Source: Prevotella sp. E15-22 (GTDB lineage: Bacteria > Bacteroidota > Bacteroidia > Bacteroidales > Bacteroidaceae). Taken from it: DNA of 64,000 bases. The DNA lies in contig NZ_CP096247.1 of assembly GCF_023204875.1 (NCBI RefSeq), positions 620,001-684,000 of the forward strand. Reading direction: 5' to 3'. A model generated the notes under the pieces. The model was not told where the DNA came from and searched no databases. It saw nothing but the letters and a program-made list of their open reading frames with translations. Position numbers and translations under genes: made by a program. How positions within the stretch are numbered: the stretch's first letter is position 1; each line of letters begins with the position of its first letter. This document shows positions 22,640 to 30,845 of the stretch, piece after piece.

Positions 22640-24166
22640 ATGATACAATATAATAACTCTCTCATCTTATTGCTCTGCGCGGCAGTCCTGGTGGGTTGCT
22701 CCGCAGACAACGAGATTGACAACGAAATTCGTTCGCCCATCTCGCAGCAGTGGAAGGCTGTGGCCTATGCCTCTCTTGATAGCATAGACAACAGCGGCGA
22801 TGAGGATGAGCCAAACAGACGTGCCTGGTTCTGGGGTGGAAACACCGCACGTTTTGCTAAGGTCTGGGACGCGGGTGACAATGTGCAGGTTTACAATAAC
22901 AATGTGAAGATAGGCACGTTGACACCTAACTCCGAATACTATGCCACCAAGGAGGCCCTGCTCGAGGGAACCATGACGGGAGCGTTTGCGGTGGGCGATG
23001 TGGTTGACCTTTATATGCCTGCCAAACGTGCTGACTATACTGGTCAGGACGGCACGGTGAATAAGTTGTCAAGCACCTATTCTTATCAGTATTTCACGGG
23101 AGCTTCTATTGCCAGCAAGGCAGGCAGTAAGCTTAACCTGAGCAATATCAATATGTATCACCGTCAGGAATACCTTCGTTTCGTACTTCTTAACGAGGAG
23201 GGAACAGTGCGTTTACATCCTTCGTTGCTCGAGATCCATGCTATCAGTGGTGGTCATATCGTGCAATCCATAGAGGAAGACGGCACCGTTGTTCCTTGTG
23301 ATGTACTGACGGTATTGCCTGTAGAGGAGAATGGTGAATATCCTGGTGAGTTGTTTGTTGCCTTTCTCAATGATGTAAATGCAAATGTGACATATCGCAT
23401 CAAAGCCCATGTGGGCGAGGATATCTATGTGGGGCCAGTTAATATAGAGGGACAGAATGCCATTAGTCGTAATTCATCCTCACGAAAAGGCTCCTTAACC
23501 CGTATCCTCCGCAAGATGCGCCTCACAACCCCCGCATCCGCTCTCACCATTTCCGACATTCCGGCTTACACGTTCACGGGCTCGCCTATTGTGCCCGATG
23601 CCTCGGAGGTGGTGGTGAAAGACGGTGACAAGGTGCTGACACAAGGCACCGACTACAGCTATGCCTTTACCAACAATACCAATGCCGGCGAGGCCACGAT
23701 TACCATCACAGGCCTTGCTATGAATGGCTCTTTGGCTGCAACGAAATACCTTGGCACAAAGACCAAGACGTTCACCATAGAGCGTGCCCAGCCCATCGTG
23801 GTACTCGATGATGCAGTGATGAAGATGGAGGTGGGCCAGAGCTTGTCACGTGTTGTCAGTCGTGTGTTCATTGACAACAACGCCAACGGCACGTGGGACG
23901 CAGGCACCGACTACGACATCACCTCGATGGTGAGTGTGGGCTATCGCATTGACTCGGGCGAGGGCGTGGCCGAGGTGATCAGCTACTCAGGCCAGGTGAC
24001 AGGCGTTGCTGCTGGCGAGGCCACGGTGATGGCCTATATCGTGGGCAACTCAAACTTCAAGGAAGCCTCTGCCACCTATCACGTGATGGTGGGAACAGTG
24101 GGCTCTACAAATGTAATCAACGAATGGGGCTCTGGCGACACCACCGACGAGACCGTTCACTATTAA
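22640..24166 (+). CDS. Surface lipoprotein with Ig/MBG-like repeats upstream of the DGR target
   Basis: The product has 508 residues from the ATG at 22640. The signal ends in lipobox VLVGC. About residues 40-290 are fimbrillin-like sequence (AWFWGGNTARFAKVWDAGD). A segment ALTISDIPAYTFTGSPIVPD to KTKTFTIERA is an MBG-like domain homologous to one in the next protein, and a Big2-like domain (GVAAGEATVMAYIVGNSNF) follows. It ends 24 bases before the DGR target gene, so the two are probably co-transcribed and may work together on the cell surface. Confidence 0.75.
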   Translation: MIQYNNSLILLLCAAVLVGCSADNEIDNEIRSPISQQWKAVAYASLDSIDNSGDEDEPNRRAWFWGGNTARFAKVWDAGDNVQVYNNNVKIGTLTPNSEYYATKEALLEGTMTGAFAVGDVVDLYMPAKRADYTGQDGTVNKLSSTYSYQYFTGASIASKAGSKLNLSNINMYHRQEYLRFVLLNEEGTVRLHPSLLEIHAISGGHIVQSIEEDGTVVPCDVLTVLPVEENGEYPGELFVAFLNDVNANVTYRIKAHVGEDIYVGPVNIEGQNAISRNSSSRKGSLTRILRKMRLTTPASALTISDIPAYTFTGSPIVPDASEVVVKDGDKVLTQGTDYSYAFTNNTNAGEATITITGLAMNGSLAATKYLGTKTKTFTIERAQPIVVLDDAVMKMEVGQSLSRVVSRVFIDNNANGTWDAGTDYDITSMVSVGYRIDSGEGVAEVISYSGQVTGVAAGEATVMAYIVGNSNFKEASATYHVMVGTVGSTNVINEWGSGDTTDETVHY

Positions 24167-24190
24167 TACACACCTTTAAACTGAACGATT

Positions 24191-26410
24191 ATGAAAAAGC
24201 TTTTTATCCTTGCACCTTTTGCCATGGCCGCCCTGCTGACGCTGGTTGGCTGTGCAGAGTGCGACGAGGTGACATCAGAAGATAGTGACAGCAAAGTGCC
24301 GGTGAAGCTTACTGCCACCACGCAGTCGGCCGTTCTGAGGCGTGCTGCCACCAATATCAATGAAGGTGCTCTGACCTCTGGTAGCGTGAGTGTGCGCACC
24401 AGTAGCAGTTACACCACCGCCTATGCCTATACGGCCGGAGCTGGAGGCGTGCTGAGCAGTGACGCCCCCGCATTCTATCCTGCCGGTGGTGCCAATATCG
24501 ACATCGTGGCCTATTCGCCCGCCGATGCCTCGGCAGCCACCAGCAACACTTTTACCGTGAGTGCCGACCAGAGGGGTACGGCTGGCTATGTGGCCAGCGA
24601 CCTGCTGTGGGGGCGCGTGGAAAATAAGAACAGCAGCAGCGGCAGCGTTGACATTGCTTTCTCTCACAAGATGGCCAAGATCATCGTCAGGGTGACCGCC
24701 ACTGGTGGTGTGAGCTATGTGAACAGCATCACCATGAAGAACGTGAAGCGCCAGTGTCTGTTTACCTACGAGACAGGTGCCATCAGTAATGTTGCCTATG
24801 TCAGTGGCGAGAACCAGGATGTGGTCGCTGTGAGCTCTGAGACGGCCAATACCACCGACTTCAGCGTGGGTGCCGTCTGCATCCCTGCGCAGACCATTCC
24901 TGCTGGCGACTTCATCACCATTGCAACCGACCAAGGCGATGTGGTCTATCAGCTTGGCGAGGACAAAACGGTGGCTGCCGGCAATTGCTACACGGTGAAT
25001 ATCACAGTGACCACCGAGAACGTGGCTGCTGGCATCAATACCATTGAGTCGTGGGCCGGCGGTGCCGGCGATGGCCTGGATATTGCCGCCATTGCCGCGC
25101 AGACCTATACAGGCAGTGCCGTCACTCCCGCCATCACCGTGACCGATGGTGGCAAAGCCGTGGCATCGGGCAACTACGAGGTTTACTATACCAACAACAT
25201 CAATGCCGGCACTGCCACCGTCTATGCCGTGGGCAAGAATACCTATGCCGGCAAGGTGGGTGTGAAGGAGTTTACCATTAATAAGGCTACGATAGCCAAT
25301 GGATCGTGGAGTATTGATAAAACGACGATGTCGATTGCGAAGGGTGGCGCAACAAGTACCATTTCTGTGTCGCGTACGGGTAATGGAGCTGTTCAGGCTG
25401 TGAGTTCCGATGAGGACATAGCTACCGTAAGTGTAAGTGGAACGACTGTTACAGTGACAAGTGGCAGTAATGTAGGTTCAGCGACAGTCACCATTACGGT
25501 GGCCGACGGGGATAATCATACCTATGCAGGAAACCATACCTGTACGGTGACAACAATGGTGTATGCTGGTGTCCTTAACGGTCAGTTCACCGTAAATGGT
25601 AGTGGCAAGCAGGTGATGTTCTCACAGGGTAATCTGCAGGCCACCTATAATGGCTCGTCATGGACGTGGGCATTTGCTACGAACCAGTGGACTTATATTG
25701 GCAATGCAGCAGGAAACACCAAGGTATCATCTTCTTCTCCCTATGTTTCTGGTTACAGCGGCTCTTCAACCACCGTCGATTTGTTTGGCTGGGTTGGTGC
25801 CTCTAGTACGTGGACTGGCGTGAATAAATATGGTATCACCAGCTCAACTAGCACGAACAGTACTAACGGCTATGGCATCAGCGCAACTGAAAAATTGAAG
25901 AGTGATTGGGGCACGCTGGCCATCACCAACGGCGGCAATACAGCCAATTCCGGTTGGTTCACATTGTCTAAGGACGAGTGGGTATACCTGTTCAATACCC
26001 GCACGGCATCCACCGTAGGCGGTACAGCCAATGGCCGCTATGCCAAGGCCACGGTGAACGGTGTAAGTGGTGTTATCCTCTTCCCCGACAGCTATACGCA
26101 TCCCGATGGTGTAACGGCTCCTGCAAGTGTAAATACTTCAAGTGCTAACTTCACCGCTAATAGCTATGATGCAACTGCTTGGGGCAAGATGGAGACTGCT
26201 GGCGCTGTGTTCCTGCCGGCTGCTGGCTACCGGGATGGTACTACTGTCCTCAATGCCGGGTCGTTCGGCTTCTACTGGTCGAGTTCGCCCGACGCGTCGA
26301 GTGTGCTCAACGCGTACAGCGTGAACTTCAATAGTAGCTATCTGAATCCGCAGAACTACAGCCGCCGCGGCTACGGTTTCTCGGTTCGCCTGGTCCGCCA
26401 GGTCGAGTAG
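24191..26410 (+). CDS. DGR target: lipoprotein with C-terminal C-type-lectin-like variable domain
   Basis: The product has 739 residues. The lipoprotein signal ends LVGC (Cys21). Next comes an Mfa/fimbrillin-like domain (about 30-280), an MBG-like domain (AQTYTGSAVTPAITV to VKEFTINKA), a Big2-like domain with WSIDKTTMSIAKGGA, and from about residue 460 a formylglycine-enzyme/C-type-lectin-like domain (FSQGNLQATYNGSSW, WFTLSKDEWVYLFNTR, GYGFSVRLVRQVE). Residues 674-739 are the variable repeat. Fifteen variable positions (680, 682, 687, 692, 694, 701, 704, 706, 710, 717, 723-725, 727, 728) correspond to AAY codons of the template. It is probably displayed on the outer surface as a tunable binder; ligand unknown. 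Confidence 0.9.
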   Translation: MKKLFILAPFAMAALLTLVGCAECDEVTSEDSDSKVPVKLTATTQSAVLRRAATNINEGALTSGSVSVRTSSSYTTAYAYTAGAGGVLSSDAPAFYPAGGANIDIVAYSPADASAATSNTFTVSADQRGTAGYVASDLLWGRVENKNSSSGSVDIAFSHKMAKIIVRVTATGGVSYVNSITMKNVKRQCLFTYETGAISNVAYVSGENQDVVAVSSETANTTDFSVGAVCIPAQTIPAGDFITIATDQGDVVYQLGEDKTVAAGNCYTVNITVTTENVAAGINTIESWAGGAGDGLDIAAIAAQTYTGSAVTPAITVTDGGKAVASGNYEVYYTNNINAGTATVYAVGKNTYAGKVGVKEFTINKATIANGSWSIDKTTMSIAKGGATSTISVSRTGNGAVQAVSSDEDIATVSVSGTTVTVTSGSNVGSATVTITVADGDNHTYAGNHTCTVTTMVYAGVLNGQFTVNGSGKQVMFSQGNLQATYNGSSWTWAFATNQWTYIGNAAGNTKVSSSSPYVSGYSGSSTTVDLFGWVGASSTWTGVNKYGITSSTSTNSTNGYGISATEKLKSDWGTLAITNGGNTANSGWFTLSKDEWVYLFNTRTASTVGGTANGRYAKATVNGVSGVILFPDSYTHPDGVTAPASVNTSSANFTANSYDATAWGKMETAGAVFLPAAGYRDGTTVLNAGSFGFYWSSSPDASSVLNAYSVNFNSSYLNPQNYSRRGYGFSVRLVRQVE
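26208..26407 (+). other. DGR variable repeat (VR)
   Basis: These 200 bases at the very end of the target gene align without gaps to the template at 27254-27453. There are 21 differences in 15 codons, and every one falls on a template A. The last 47 bases or so before the stop codon, starting around GGTTTCTCGGTTCGCC, are identical and GC-rich, as expected of an initiation-of-mutagenic-homing region. Confidence 0.95.
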
Positions 26411-26440
26411 AAAACCCCCTTGTCCGCAAAACGGGCTATA

Positions 26441-26513
26441 GCAAATGGCGGGCCGTGTGCATCAGGCGCACCAGCCCAGGCAGTGCGCCCGAGGCACACG
26501 GTTCGCCATTTGC
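26441..26513 (+). other. Long hairpin/cruciform just downstream of VR
   Basis: Arms 26441-26460 (GCAAATGGCGGGCCGTGTGC) and 26494-26513 pair over 20 bp, with two G-T pairs. Inside is a 4/4 internal loop, a second stem GGCGCA/TGCGCC (26465-26470, 26484-26489) and a 13-base loop. It starts 33 bases after VR. Hairpins at this position promote homing in the Bordetella phage DGR; there is no T-run, so a plain terminator is less likely. Confidence 0.8.
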
Positions 26514-26551
26514 GATTCAGGGAAAATGAAAAAAAAACAGCAAAGAGAAAG

Positions 26552-27094
26552 ATGGCAAAACTGCGAGAAATAATGGAAATAGAGTCGGAGCGTTCTACGC
26601 TTGATGTGTGTCGTGTGATTCACCTGTTCCAGGAAGGCACTTTCTATCGTGCCTACGAATGGAGTGCGTGGTTGTGCGTCCGCTATCTCCAGGACTTCAA
26701 ACCTACGAAGCGCAAGTTTAAGAACGAGGACAGTTGTGTAGTGTTCATCGGTTTCCCAGTGAGCAGTCTGGCTAAATATACGTCTGAGGGTGTATCCGTA
26801 AAAGCTGGTGAGGAAAAGAGCATGGATTTGGTGCTGCCGGAAGAGGTGTTCCAGGAGGGCGTTGAGGTTAGTCTGTTGCAGTCTGAATTCGACCATTGGA
26901 AAGATAGTGTTCCCCTGGTTGAATCGTCGAAGAAAGAAACGGATGGCGGTATCTCCAGTGCCGCAGCATCACGGCCTAGCCGGTTGACTGACATTATGCA
27001 CCGCATTCTGACCTATCCCATTGAGCAGAAGTCGCCTTTGGAGAGCATGCAGTTTTTGGCAGAAATAAAACGCAGTATAGCAGATATAATATGA
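26552..27094 (+). CDS. DGR accessory protein of unknown fold, in the Avd position
   Basis: The product has 180 residues from MAKLREIMEIESERSTLDVC. I prefer this ATG because upstream codons run through the hairpin. The N-terminal half has VIHLFQEGTFYRAYEWSAWL and RYLQDFKPTKRKFKNEDSC; the C-terminal half has a Ser-rich linker then DIMHRILTYPIEQKSPLESM and a final helix. It is longer than the ~120-residue four-helix Avd proteins and I do not recognise the domain. Lying between VR and TR on the same strand, it is probably an RT or RNA partner required for mutagenic homing. Confidence 0.7.
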   Translation: MAKLREIMEIESERSTLDVCRVIHLFQEGTFYRAYEWSAWLCVRYLQDFKPTKRKFKNEDSCVVFIGFPVSSLAKYTSEGVSVKAGEEKSMDLVLPEEVFQEGVEVSLLQSEFDHWKDSVPLVESSKKETDGGISSAAASRPSRLTDIMHRILTYPIEQKSPLESMQFLAEIKRSIADII

Positions 27095-27253
27095 CTTTAA
27101 TGATACAAGGGGTAAATTCACAGGCAGCGGGCCTTGCCTGTCGGGTCTGACAGCAAGGACAGCATAGACATGGCGGTTGGCTCATATGATGTTGAAAGGT
27201 TCCTTCCCGCCATATGAAGAAACGCGCTGCTGACGCATTTTGTTCAGACTTGT

Positions 27254-27453
27254 TGTTCCTGCCGGCTGCTGGCAACCGGAATGGTACTACTGTCAACAAT
27301 GCCGGGTCGAACGGCAACTACTGGTCGAGTTCGCCCAACGCGTCGAATGTGAACAACGCGTACAACGTGAACTTCAATAGTAGCAATCTGAATCCGCAGA
27401 ACAACAACAACCGCAACAACGGTTTCTCGGTTCGCCTGGTCCGCCAGGTCGAG
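27254..27453 (+). repeat. DGR template repeat (TR)
   Basis: 200 bases, gap-free match to VR. Twenty-one AAC/AAT codons are concentrated here, 15 of which are changed in VR; other sequence is unchanged. The spacer 27095-27253 before it contains a small stem ACAGGCA/TGCCTGT (27120-27126, 27135-27141) and would form part of the template RNA. The TR ends 12 bases before the first likely RT start and is open in the RT frame. Confidence 0.95.
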
Positions 27454-27465
27454 AGCACTTATCCT

Positions 27466-28674
27466 ATGGTTATGATGAAGTTAACAAAATCACAGCTTCT
27501 GGAGGACTTGTATACAGCATACTATGCCGCAAGAAAGCATAAGCGTAACAAGTCCTACCAGCTGCGTTTCGAAGCGAGACTGGATGAAAACCTCGCTGAG
27601 CTTTGCGATGTGCTCTATGGGCGCACCTATCGGCCCTTGCCATCCTCGTGCTTTGTTATTACTGACCCAAAGAAGCGCGAGGTCTTTGCCGCTGAGTTCC
27701 GCGACCGTGTGGTCCATCATTTGTACTACAACTATACGTATCGTATGTTTGAGCGCAGTTTTATTCTCGACAGTTATAGCTGCCTTGCTGGTCGTGGTAC
27801 CCATTTCGGCATCCGTCGTCTTTATGACCACATCCGCAGTGAGAGCCACAATTACACGCGTCCCTGCTACGTGATGAAGATGGACATCAGCGGATATTTT
27901 ATGAGTATCCACCGTGAGCGGCTGCTCCGCATCTGTCTTGACAACCTTGACAGGATGTCTATGCATAAGGTGTCAAGACATCGCCGCGAGCGCTGGTGCG
28001 ATGTGGTGGACATGGACTTCGTTCGTTGGCTGACCGCGGAGATTGTGCTTATGAATCCCTTGAATGACTGCCGGGTTGTGGGTTCACCATCGGAATGGGA
28101 CGGCCTGCCCCACAACAAGTCGCTCTATAACAGTCCTGAGGGCTGCGGTCTGCCCATCGGTAATCTCACCTCGCAGCTGTTCAGTAATGTCTATCTCAAT
28201 GTGTTTGACCAGTATATGAAGCGTGTGTTGCACTGCCGTCACTATGGGCGTTATGTCGATGACTTCTATGTGGTCAGTGCCGACAAGACGTGGCTGATGT
28301 CGTTAGTACCGTTGGTGAAGGAATTCCTGTATAAGGAACTGGGACTGTCGTTCCACGAAGGTAAGTTGCGCGTCACTTCTGCGTGGCACGGAACGGAGTT
28401 CCTTGGAGCATGGCTCAAACCCTATCGCATCTATGCCTCGCGATCCACCGTTGGCAGAATGAGAAGGAAGGTTGCTATGCTGGCTCATAGAGATCGTTCA
28501 TTGTGGTTTCCTGCACTGAACTCCTATTGTGGTGTGCTTTCCCACTGGAACAATTACAGACTGCGCCGCGGACTGCTCCTTGCTGAGCCTGTTTTTACTA
28601 AATATGGAATGTTCAATATAGGTTATACAAGGTATTTATTACCCTTTTTATTTCTATTATTTTTTATCTATTAA
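27466..28674 (+). CDS. DGR reverse transcriptase
   Basis: The product has 402 residues from the Met at 27466; Mets at 27472 and 27475 are alternatives. RT motifs in order: RDRVVHHLYY, CLAGRGTHFG, KMDISGYF (Asp140), GLPIGNLTSQLFSNVYLN with the DGR-type IGxxxSQ (231-237, where other RTs have QGxxxSP), RYVDDFYVV (catalytic YVDD 263-266) and a GKLRVTSAWHGTEFLG motif. There is no maturase or endonuclease domain. It copies TR RNA with errors at adenines and delivers the cDNA to VR. The C-terminus ends in a hydrophobic run (LLPFLFLLFFIY), which is odd for the family. Confidence 0.95.
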   Translation: MVMMKLTKSQLLEDLYTAYYAARKHKRNKSYQLRFEARLDENLAELCDVLYGRTYRPLPSSCFVITDPKKREVFAAEFRDRVVHHLYYNYTYRMFERSFILDSYSCLAGRGTHFGIRRLYDHIRSESHNYTRPCYVMKMDISGYFMSIHRERLLRICLDNLDRMSMHKVSRHRRERWCDVVDMDFVRWLTAEIVLMNPLNDCRVVGSPSEWDGLPHNKSLYNSPEGCGLPIGNLTSQLFSNVYLNVFDQYMKRVLHCRHYGRYVDDFYVVSADKTWLMSLVPLVKEFLYKELGLSFHEGKLRVTSAWHGTEFLGAWLKPYRIYASRSTVGRMRRKVAMLAHRDRSLWFPALNSYCGVLSHWNNYRLRRGLLLAEPVFTKYGMFNIGYTRYLLPFLFLLFFIY

Positions 28675-28698
28675 TTATTAACGAAAAACGTGAGAACT

Positions 28699-29673
28699 AT
28701 GAAAAAGTATTTTATCCTTGCTGCTGTTGCCATGACAATGGTGGCCTGCAACAATGACGAGACCATGAAAAGTGAGCAACCAAGTCAGGAAACAAGTGCC
28801 ATGCGTTTTGAAGCCAGTGTGAGCAGTCTTGGAACAACACAGGGCAGCAGAACATCCTTCCGTGCCGGACAAGCCGTGCAATCAACGGCCTTTGATGCTG
28901 GCGAGGAAATTAATGTGGAGCGCACAGATGCCAGTACAAGTACTTTGACGTCTGCCATCTATGTGACGGAGACTGCCGAAGCTGGTGTGAATGCCCTGAC
29001 CCTAAAGGATGGTCAGACGGCGCTGCTGTGGCCTGCCACAGGAACGGTGAACATCGATGCTTACTATCCCTCGACGATTACCAGTGCTGTTACTAGTTTC
29101 TCTGTACAGGAGAATCAGTCAACAGATGCTAATTATAAGGCCAGCGACCTGATGTATGCAACGAACATTCCTACACAGGCAAAGACAGCAAACAACGCTG
29201 CTGTGGGCCTGACGTTCAATCATGCGCTGACAAAGATTATTGTTAACCTGTCGGCTAAGAATGGCGGCGGCGTGAGCGCAAATGATATTGCAAACTGTAT
29301 CATCACACTGCATGCCAAGAAGACGGCAACAATCGTTAAAGGCGTGGTGACTCCGATTAAGGTAAGTGAAGTGGTGACAGACTATACCACCAGTGCTGCT
29401 TCAACCATCACCATGGGTACAGGTGCTGCCGTGGCTGCCATCATCGTGCCTCAGCTCTATGATTATGATGCCGCAGCGCTTGACTTCATCACGATTACTA
29501 CGGCCGGTGGTCATGCCATCACCTATCAGCTGACAGCCGACAAACTTTTTGAGCCCGGCAAGGTTTACACCTATAACCTCAGCGTGAGTATGCAGGCTAT
29601 CGAGTTGCAGTCGACCACCATTACGAACTGGGTAGAGGGTACTGGTGCAACCGACGATACCCTGGTTATCTAA
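28699..29673 (+). CDS. Fimbrillin-like lipoprotein
   Basis: The product has 324 residues from the ATG at 28699 (an upstream GTG is less likely). The signal MKKYFILAAVAMTMVAC is a lipoprotein signal. The remainder is an Mfa-like/FimA-like domain: INVERTDAST, ALLWPATGTVNIDAYYPST, ASDLMYATNIPTQ, VGLTFNHALTKIIVNL and VYTYNLSVSM. The N-terminal part resembles the same domain in the DGR target, but it lacks a lectin-like end or a VR. It starts 24 bases after the RT gene, so it probably shares the transcript. Possible adhesin or fimbrial subunit. Confidence 0.8.
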   Translation: MKKYFILAAVAMTMVACNNDETMKSEQPSQETSAMRFEASVSSLGTTQGSRTSFRAGQAVQSTAFDAGEEINVERTDASTSTLTSAIYVTETAEAGVNALTLKDGQTALLWPATGTVNIDAYYPSTITSAVTSFSVQENQSTDANYKASDLMYATNIPTQAKTANNAAVGLTFNHALTKIIVNLSAKNGGGVSANDIANCIITLHAKKTATIVKGVVTPIKVSEVVTDYTTSAASTITMGTGAAVAAIIVPQLYDYDAAALDFITITTAGGHAITYQLTADKLFEPGKVYTYNLSVSMQAIELQSTTITNWVEGTGATDDTLVI

Positions 29674-29697
29674 GAAATAGTAATATCACACACTCTT

Positions 29698-29727
29698 ATC
29701 CCCGCTGCCCTATTCGGCGGCGGGGAT
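29698..29727 (+). terminator. GC-rich hairpin after the fimbrillin-like gene
   Basis: ATCCCCGCTGCC and GGCGGCGGGGAT (12 bp, one T-G pair) with a 6-base loop. There is no clear T-run after it, so it may only attenuate or stabilise the upstream mRNA. Confidence 0.5.
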
Positions 29728-29743
29728 TATAAACAAAAGAATA

Positions 29744-30610
29744 ATGTCTATGGATGAGGATAATTTCTTACTTCTGAACATACTGGGACTGATGCTGATA
29801 GCAGCCCTCAGCATAGGACTCACGGCCCTTTACTGGCGCCGCATACTGAAACGCATACGCAGGTCGTCGCATCAGGAGAAGATGAGGAGACTGGTGGACA
29901 GCAGGCGTGCGGAGCAGAGGGCACGACTGAAGGCTGAGTTCACCATCAATATCCTGCAGGAGGTGCAGACACTGCAGGTGGGACTGGACAGTTATCTGAA
30001 ACTGTTTGCCGACCCAGACATGAGCATTCCTCCCAATGTGTGGGAGCGCACCAGTCGGTTGCTGCAGCGCAGGGCGGCACAGATGCAGGCCATGGTGGAC
30101 GGTGCACTGGTGGTGATGCAGTATGACGAGCTTCCGGAGGTACCTCATGACGATGTGGTGGAGGTGAATGTGTTTTGCCAGGATGTGTTCAACAGTTGTA
30201 TGAAATATCTGAGAAACGGCGTGGAAACCAATTTCGAGACGTCGCTGCCCGATGACTATATCATTAAAACCAACATGAGTTGTCTGGACATTCTGCTGCG
30301 CTGTCTGATCCTTTGCTCCATGGAATATACCACCAAGGGACATGTCACGCTGAAGGTGATTGCCGACAACACGTGTGGAAAACTGGTGTTTACGCTTAAC
30401 GATACAGGACTGGGCATTCCCGAGGACACCAAGAACCAGGTGTTCGACCGCCTGCCCTACGACACGGTGGAGAACAAGATAACAGGCTTGCGACTGCGCA
30501 CCTGTAAGGCTATGGTGCGCCTGCTGGGCGGTGCCATACATGTGGACCCTCGATACGAGGAGGGTACGTCGATGGTATTCTCGATATATGCCGCTGGCCC
30601 GGGAGGGTAG
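29744..30610 (+). CDS. Degenerate sensor histidine kinase-like protein
   Basis: The product has 288 residues. One membrane helix near the N-terminus (LLLNILGLMLIAALSIGLTA), a basic linker, a dimerisation-like helix pair, then a HATPase-like domain with DTGLGIPEDTKNQVFDRL and MRRLGG-like MVRLLGG. The phosphoacceptor region reads FTINILQEVQTLQ where 'NISHEIRTPL' is usual, giving Gln72 for His. The N-box Asn is replaced (LCSMEYTTKG, Cys191) and G2 reads GLRLR. It probably cannot autophosphorylate and may be a pseudokinase partner. It lies between the fimbrillin-like and M60 genes. Confidence 0.75.
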   Translation: MSMDEDNFLLLNILGLMLIAALSIGLTALYWRRILKRIRRSSHQEKMRRLVDSRRAEQRARLKAEFTINILQEVQTLQVGLDSYLKLFADPDMSIPPNVWERTSRLLQRRAAQMQAMVDGALVVMQYDELPEVPHDDVVEVNVFCQDVFNSCMKYLRNGVETNFETSLPDDYIIKTNMSCLDILLRCLILCSMEYTTKGHVTLKVIADNTCGKLVFTLNDTGLGIPEDTKNQVFDRLPYDTVENKITGLRLRTCKAMVRLLGGAIHVDPRYEEGTSMVFSIYAAGPGG

Positions 30611-30733
30611 GTGGTGTATTGTCTAATTATATTGATTTATGCATATTTTTTACCAAAAGTTAGTTAGTGATTAACTAGGGTATTAGGTTCAATAATAGAA
30701 TCTTTTTAAACTATCAAAGGCGTTTGATAAGTG

Positions 30734-30761
30734 TGTCACTGACCCGCGAGGGCCAGTGACA
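30734..30761 (+). terminator. Hairpin downstream of the kinase-like gene
   Basis: TGTCACTGACCC and GGGCCAGTGACA (one mismatch) with GCGA loop. A short TCATTTAAAA follows. The surrounding 235-base spacer holds this and the M60 promoter. Confidence 0.55.
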
Positions 30762-30780
30762 TCATTTAAAAGCAAATTCG

Positions 30781-30812
30781 TTTGGATATGTGGGAGATAT
30801 TGAATATATTTG
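30781..30812 (+). promoter_or_regulatory. Promoter of the M60 peptidase gene
   Basis: TTTGG at 30781 and TATATTTG at 30805-30812, 33 bases before the start codon. Confidence 0.65.
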
Positions 30813-30845
30813 CCGCAGAATCTATTAACTATAAAAAACAGCGAT

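Noticed and set aside
27214..27465. Upstream start for the reverse transcriptase gene at 27214
   Set aside because: It would place the whole template repeat inside the protein; RT homology begins only after 27466, so I use the later start and note the open frame as a finding.
28699..29673. Second DGR target downstream of the RT
   Set aside because: The N-terminal domain is similar to the target but there is no lectin-like C-terminus and no sequence matching the template repeat.
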